Shown here piece by piece: positions 61,138 through 64,000 of a stretch of DNA of 64,000 nt; position 1 is the stretch's first letter; every line of letters begins with the position of its first letter. Source of the stretch: Pyrenophora tritici-repentis (lineage: Eukaryota > Ascomycota > Dothideomycetes > Pleosporales > Pleosporaceae); NCBI RefSeq assembly GCF_003171515.1, contig NC_089396.1, forward strand, positions 1,984,001 to 2,048,000. Direction: 5' to 3'. The translations under genes and the position numbers were made by a program. The notes below the pieces were generated by a model, which did no database searches, was not told where the DNA came from, and was given only the letters and a program-made list of their open reading frames with translations.

Positions 61138-61566
61138 TTACTGTGGCGTTATTTCGATACCCCATATCCCCTGCACGGAATAATTCAAATTACCTTTGTC
61201 ATACACATATCTTCCCATGATTGTTGGACAACTATGTGTAAACGCAATCGGATGCTCCCGCATAACATTCATCTTTCTAGTGGCTTGTATGATCAGCTTG
61301 TATAACAATGAACCCAGGTGTTGCAGACGCAACTCCGCGACTTCTTTTAATGTTCTAGCAGGGTTCTTCACACGCCCGTGCGCCAGGTTGACGGCATCGA
61401 AGCAATCTACACTCCATGCAACACCCCTACCACACCGTGTAAACGACAACCAAGGCCAGCTTACCACCGAGATCATATGCTCAGGTTCGTCGAGTCCCTC
61501 CTGATTGAGCTCAGTGCTTACCATCAACGTACCAATGATTAAGGTTGCGCTTCGGTACATATGCAT
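61138..61566 (-). CDS. Hypothetical short ORF beside the transposon
   Basis: A 142-codon frame starting MHMYRSATLIIGTLMVSTEL. The part after about residue 55 (DCFDAVNLAHGRVKNPARTL, EVAELRLQHLGSLLYKLIIQ) looks like real helical protein. A GTAAGC donor inside it and a GTGTAG acceptor about 60 nt on suggest residues 35-54 may be intronic. It stops 8 bp from the TA duplication of the transposon, so it could be a gene truncated by the insertion. No family recognised. Confidence 0.35.
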   Translation of the reverse strand: MHMYRSATLIIGTLMVSTELNQEGLDEPEHMISVVSWPWLSFTRCGRGVAWSVDCFDAVNLAHGRVKNPARTLKEVAELRLQHLGSLLYKLIIQATRKMNVMREHPIAFTHSCPTIMGRYVYDKGNLNYSVQGIWGIEITPQ

Positions 61567-61740
61567 GATTGCGCGGCTTTTACTTCGGCGCTCAGGTATA
61601 CAAGGTTACATGAAGACGAACCTATCTCTTTTAATACCAATATGAGGATCTTTCGTCGATCGAGCATAAAAGCTTACTTATATGGAGAAAGAGCTTTGAG
61701 TGTGACGCGGTGTCGCATTGGAGTGTCCTCGAAGCTCGAC

Positions 61741-63674
61741 ATGCACTTCACAAACGTATTCATCGCAGTCATTGCGGCTTGCAATGCCCTCGCGACACCA
61801 AATGCCCGCTCGCCGTACGCTATTAAAGAGACACATTTCGCGCCAGATGAGTGGTCCAAGCAAGAGCGAACGCATGGTCGAAAAACAATTCAACTGCAAA
61901 TTGGCTTGAAACAAGGACAATTTGATGAGCTTGATCGTCACCTCCAAGAGGGTGAGATACAGGATCGGAATATGCTGCTAGGTCTACAACACTAATACCT
62001 TTCAGTGTCTGATCCAGACAGTTAGCGATATGACCAGTACCTCACAGCCGAAGAAGTGAATGAGCTTGTCGCACCGAGCTCAGAGACGCATGATCTGGTT
62101 CACGACTGGCTACAAGAAAACGGCATCGACGTGAACAAACAACTAAGCTATAGCCCAGCCAAAGATTGCATAATTCTTCAACTTCCTATTGACATGGTGG
62201 AGAATTTGCTCGACGCCGAGTATCACGATTACAAGCATGCTGATGGAAGGATCGTCTCTCGTACGACTCGCTGGTCGCTTCCAACTCATCTCCATGAGCA
62301 CATCGATACCATTCAGCCCACAACATCCTTCTTCCGCGGCGCTCCACGTACCTGGGTCCACACTGCAGCACATGCCCCAGAAAGCCCTTCACCTCCTACA
62401 AATAGCTCTCTCGCAACAGTGTGCGACAGGAACTCTGTCACGCCCAAGTGCTTCCAAACCCTCTACGGCACCAAAGGCTACGAGACCTAAGCCAGCTTCA
62501 AGAATAGCATTGGTTTCGCAAACTACCTCGATGAAATCCCCATCCGGCCCGACGCTGAAGTCTTTCTCAAAAAATTCCGCCCAGAAGCCATTTCGCAAGC
62601 CTCCGCCTTTACCCAGATATCCGTTGCTGGCGGCCCCGTCCAAGATGGCCCGCTCACAGCCAACCAAACGCGCGACAAGAAAAGCTTCAAGGCAAACCTC
62701 AACATCCAAACTATTAGCGGCTTCGTCTGGGAGATGCCCATCACGTCCTATTCCACCGGCGGCCGCCCGCCATTTATACCCGAATCCCCCGGCCAGGCAA
62801 ACAACAACGAGCCGTATCTCGTTTGGCTCGACTACCTGGTACAGCAACAAGACATTCCAAAGGTGATCAGCACGTCCTACGGCGAGCCCGAGCAATCCGT
62901 ACCGCGCGCGTATGCCGAGCGCGTCTGCCGCCAATTCGCACAAGTCGGGGCGCGCGGTACGTCGCTATTTTTCCCGTCTGGCAACTCGGACGTCGGCAGG
63001 GATAGCAAGTGCTTCACCAACGATGGCAACAATACGTATCAGTTTATGCTGACTTTCCCGGGCGGGTATCCGTATGTGACGAGCGTGAGTGCGACGATGG
63101 GCTTTGCGCCCGAGGAGGTCGCGTATCTCCCGCCGTCGAACGCGTCGCTTGGGAATTATTTCGCGCCGGGGGGCGGGTTTGGTAACTATTTTGCGCGGCC
63201 GGCGTGGCAGGAGGGTGTTGTACCGAAGTATGTCGAGGCACTGGGGGAGAAGTATAAGGGGTTGTATAATGCTAGTGGACGCGGGTGTCCAGACATCGCG
63301 GCGCAGGGGGTGAATTTTGCGTTCTTTTGGAACGGGACTGAAGGTATGTTGTATGCTCTTGTAGTGATGTGCCGTTCTTTTGCTGACCATGGGCAGGTGT
63401 GACGTCGGGGACGTCAGCGGCGACACCGCTTGCTGCGAGTGTGTTTGTGCTCGTGAACGATGCGTTGATAGCGGCTGGGAGACCTACGCTGGGATTCTTG
63501 TACCCGTGGTTGTATAAGAAGGGATACAAGGTCCTTAACGATATAACCAAAGGTACCAATCGAGGTTGTAATACCGAAGGCTTTGCGGCAGGTGAAGGCT
63601 GGGATCCAGTGAGTGGATTTGGGTCACCCAATTTCCCAAAGTTGGTGAAGTTGGCCATAGGAGAGGGGCATTAA
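61741..63674 (+). pseudogene. Sedolisin (S53, tripeptidyl-peptidase-like) protease pseudogene
   Basis: Exons 61741-61951, 62006-63343 and 63397-63674 (GT-AG introns, CTAAT branch) encode 609 codons of a pre-pro-sedolisin in a single frame. It has a signal peptide (MHFTNVFIAVIAACNALA), a pro-kumamolisin domain (QIGLKQGQFDELDRHLQE, YLTAEEVNELVAPSSETHDL), the catalytic domain (FTQISVAGGPVQDG, NEPYLVWLDYLVQQ, SLFFPSGNSDVG, GRGCPDIAAQG) and the Ser motif SGTSAATPLAAS. Two in-frame stops interrupt it: TAG at 62023-62025 in the propeptide, and TAA at 62488-62490 just after the propeptide. The usual Glu and Asp of the E-A-x-L-D motif read Lys (62689-62691) and Asn (62701-62703), so even a read-through product should be inactive. 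All four changes fit single transitions from GAG, GAC, CAG and CAA. It lies 613 bp from the Fot1-like element. Confidence 0.85.
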
Positions 63675-64000
63675 GATGTCGTCAGTAGACATAGCTCAAT
63701 GAAAGCTATCATAATTTGTGTAGGTGAGATATCTACACCTTCGACACCTACGTGGAAAATCGTATTGATAGGCTGATTCATGTCAGCTTCACTGTAGCGA
63801 GCGATCAAGGATGTTCACTCGTGGGGTCAGAAGACCATGAGATGGTATGTCGACCGAGTCATATATGTGGGTACGGCTATCGCTACCACACTTTATCATC
63901 ACACACACATATATGTAGCTGCACTCCTTCATAGCTATTCAATACAATGCAGTCTTCCTCCTCTTACACCATTAAATCATAGCTCCTTCTTCTCCCTTTG
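63675..64000. other. Window end, no gene seen
   Basis: About 325 nt downstream of the sedolisin pseudogene. A TACACA/TATA-rich tract near 63895-63915 has no clear open frame behind it within the window. Confidence 0.5.

Noticed and set aside
1..64000. CRISPR arrays, bacterial operons, rRNA or tRNA genes
   Set aside because: No array-like direct repeats, no rRNA-like sequence, and no cloverleaf with a matching A/B box was noticed; a tRNA scan could still find one I missed.

Overview
This window is nuclear DNA of a filamentous ascomycete. The signs are short GT-AG introns (about 46-164 nt, mostly near 50-60), CTAAC-type branch points just ahead of the acceptors, single-gene transcription units on both strands, and fungal-specific families (PDR transporter, CCG-8/Opi1, fungal GH28 rhamnogalacturonase, Fot1/pogo transposon inactivated in a RIP-like way). 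The gene set fits a plant-associated Dothideomycete such as a Pleosporales species, but that placement is an inference.

Layout. 1-4100: a secreted PEBP-like gene (-) and a degenerate 3'-5' exonuclease-like gene (+), both broken by single-base homopolymer excesses. 4280-13824: a DDX60-type helicase (-), a 2.5 kb non-coding gap with one weak spliced candidate, then TAF6 (+). 14093-20968: a single-pass membrane protein and a full-size PDR-type ABC transporter (both -). 20969-25025: about 4 kb with no supportable gene. 25026-33352: CCG-8/Opi1-type regulator, ELO fatty acid elongase and PP2A B56 regulatory subunit (all -). 34261-50347: TFIIIC tau95, cytochrome c oxidase subunit COX6/Va and the giant TRA1 pseudokinase (all +). 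51401-57635: rhamnogalacturonase, a broken kinase-like gene, a secreted DUF3237 protein, an RWD/DUF1115 protein and an unrecognised protein. 57636-64000: a decayed accessory tail with a gene remnant, a complete Fot1/pogo-like element and a sedolisin protease pseudogene.

The genes do not form a pathway or a biosynthetic cluster. Most are conserved housekeeping genes: transcription (TAF6, TRA1, TFIIIC), signalling (B56), lipid metabolism (elongase, Opi1-like) and respiration (COX6). Small accessory patches of secreted or degrading functions lie between them.

Most notable: (1) seven apparent +1 homopolymer frameshifts confined to three accessory genes, all in the same direction; (2) a 1784 bp Fot1-like element with 77 bp inverted repeats differing at one base, whose transposase frame is intact for 1.6 kb but carries ten internal stops and no indels; (3) a sedolisin with two nonsense codons and substitution of both the catalytic Glu and Asp, 0.6 kb from that element; (4) an exonuclease-fold protein lacking its metal-binding acidic residues. 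I found no clearly new multi-gene system.
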